Of a stretch of 64,000 bases of DNA, positions 63,507 to 64,000 are shown one piece after another (positions within the stretch are counted from its first letter, which is position 1; each line of letters starts with the position of its first letter). Location: NCBI RefSeq assembly GCF_007748095.1, contig NZ_CP036287.1, positions 1,364,001-1,428,000 of the forward strand. The letters run 5' to 3'. The notes below the pieces were generated by a model. It had not been told where the DNA came from. It made no database searches and worked only from the letters and a program-made list of their open reading frames with translations. Source of the DNA: Engelhardtia mirabilis (GTDB lineage: Bacteria; Planctomycetota; UBA1135; GCA-002686595). The translations under genes and the position numbers were made by a program.

Positions 63507-64000
63507 TCAGTTGCCGGCCGAGACCGACCAGGGCCGCGCGATCCCGCGGTCCGCGGCCAGGCGGGCCTTCTTCTTGGACTCGGCCACCGCGGAGGCCCGG
63601 GCCCGGGCCAGGGCTCGGCCCTTGAGCCCCTTGAAGGGGACGTCGGCCTTGGCGGCGCGCCGGTGCAGGACCTCGACCCGGCGGCGGTAGCGCGACTGGA
63701 CCTCGCGCTGCAGGGCGCGGCGCTGGCGCCGACGTGGGAAGTGGGGCGTGCCGACCAGGGCGATGGCCGAGCCGCCCGGCGCGCCCTCGGCGATCAGCCC
63801 CGCCGCGCGCTGGCGCTCGTGGACGCGTTCGCGCAGCTGGATCAGGGCCAGGGTGCGGGGCGAGGGTGCGATGCTCTGGAAGCCCGCGCGCTCGACCACG
63901 ACGCCCCAGGGCTCGAGCCAGCGGGCCATCTTCAACGCCAGCTCGTCGTCGATCTTCTCCGACACCCGCAGCTCGGCGCGGTCCCGCTCGCGCAGGACCT
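63507..64000 (-). CDS. SPFH/band-7 (HflC-like) protein, C-terminal part
   Basis: The frame runs off the right edge of the window; 163 complete codons are visible, and the GTG at 63965 is internal. The stretch RERDRAELRVSEKIDDELALKMARWLEPWGVVVERAGFQSI, followed by RVHERQRAAGLIAEG, is the typical transition from the SPFH domain to the coiled coil in stomatin/HflC proteins. The last 80 residues are very rich in Arg, Lys and Ala (RRRQRRALQREVQSRYRRR). Such proteins scaffold membrane domains and control proteases. It is convergent with the SGNH hydrolase gene, with only ten bases between. Confidence 0.6.
   Translation of the reverse strand, partial: VLRERDRAELRVSEKIDDELALKMARWLEPWGVVVERAGFQSIAPSPRTLALIQLRERVHERQRAAGLIAEGAPGGSAIALVGTPHFPRRRQRRALQREVQSRYRRRVEVLHRRAAKADVPFKGLKGRALARARASAVAESKKKARLAADRGIARPWSVSAGN

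Overview
This is a dense chromosomal segment of very high G+C content (about 70 % over most of its length) carrying roughly 45 protein genes and no rRNA, tRNA, CRISPR array or recognisable transposase. Several features together point to a Planctomycetota bacterium, probably one of the deep-branching high-GC lineages (inference): ECF sigma factors fused to membrane-anchored carboxypeptidase-regulatory-like repeats, a tandem-kinase Ser/Thr protein kinase, an ExbB/ExbD operon feeding an alpha-toroid (squalene-cyclase-like) protein, a secreted FG-GAP/beta-helix protein, DUF3667, and many lineage-specific secreted proteins. Many starts lack a Shine-Dalgarno sequence, and stop/start overlaps (TGATG, ATGA, GTGA) are common.

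Layout. 0-6 kb: the end of a nucleoside-type MFS transporter, an ankyrin protein, a thioredoxin-like secreted protein, a sigma/carboxypeptidase-like fusion and an IPP-isomerase-like Nudix protein that lacks the catalytic cysteine. 6-11 kb: methionine-cycle operon of an ArsR-methyltransferase regulator and metH, with a possible operator. 11-15 kb: methyltransferase, DUF493, fasciclin lipoprotein, GST and a PHB-depolymerase-like esterase. 15-18 kb: a tightly coupled operon of universal stress protein, NhaD/ArsB-type permease and DUF3667 membrane protein. 18-23 kb: a second sigma fusion, then a coupled pair made of a putative barrel protein and a Lys-rich partner. 23-31 kb: an envelope-energisation operon of giant TPR protein, ExbB, ExbD and a fusion of TolB-like propeller, TonB-like membrane anchor and alpha-toroid. 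31-38 kb: secreted hydrolase-like protein, FG-GAP/beta-helix protein and an S9 peptidase. 38-47 kb: a leftward operon of an ECF sigma factor, three paralogous membrane proteins with toroid-like C-termini and two membrane-anchored beta-rich proteins. 47-51 kb: a lower-GC segment bounded by the intact lipocalin gene and a duplicated 3-prime fragment of it, as if an element had inserted into the lipocalin 3-prime end. 51-64 kb: binding-protein lipoprotein, secreted protein, glycosylasparaginase, tandem-domain Ser/Thr kinase, DPP-IV-type peptidase, CDF transporter, guanine deaminase, glutaminyl cyclase, SGNH hydrolase and the end of an SPFH/HflC-like protein.

Ways the genes work together. Four intergenic gaps between convergent genes hold long inverted repeats, one of them a 141-bp palindrome with 70-bp perfect arms. 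The most promising candidates for an undescribed system are the ExbB/ExbD operon ending in a single polypeptide that joins TolB-like, TonB-like and toroid parts, and the sigma-factor operon with three toroid-like membrane paralogues. Functions assigned here come from reading motifs by eye; no database search was run.
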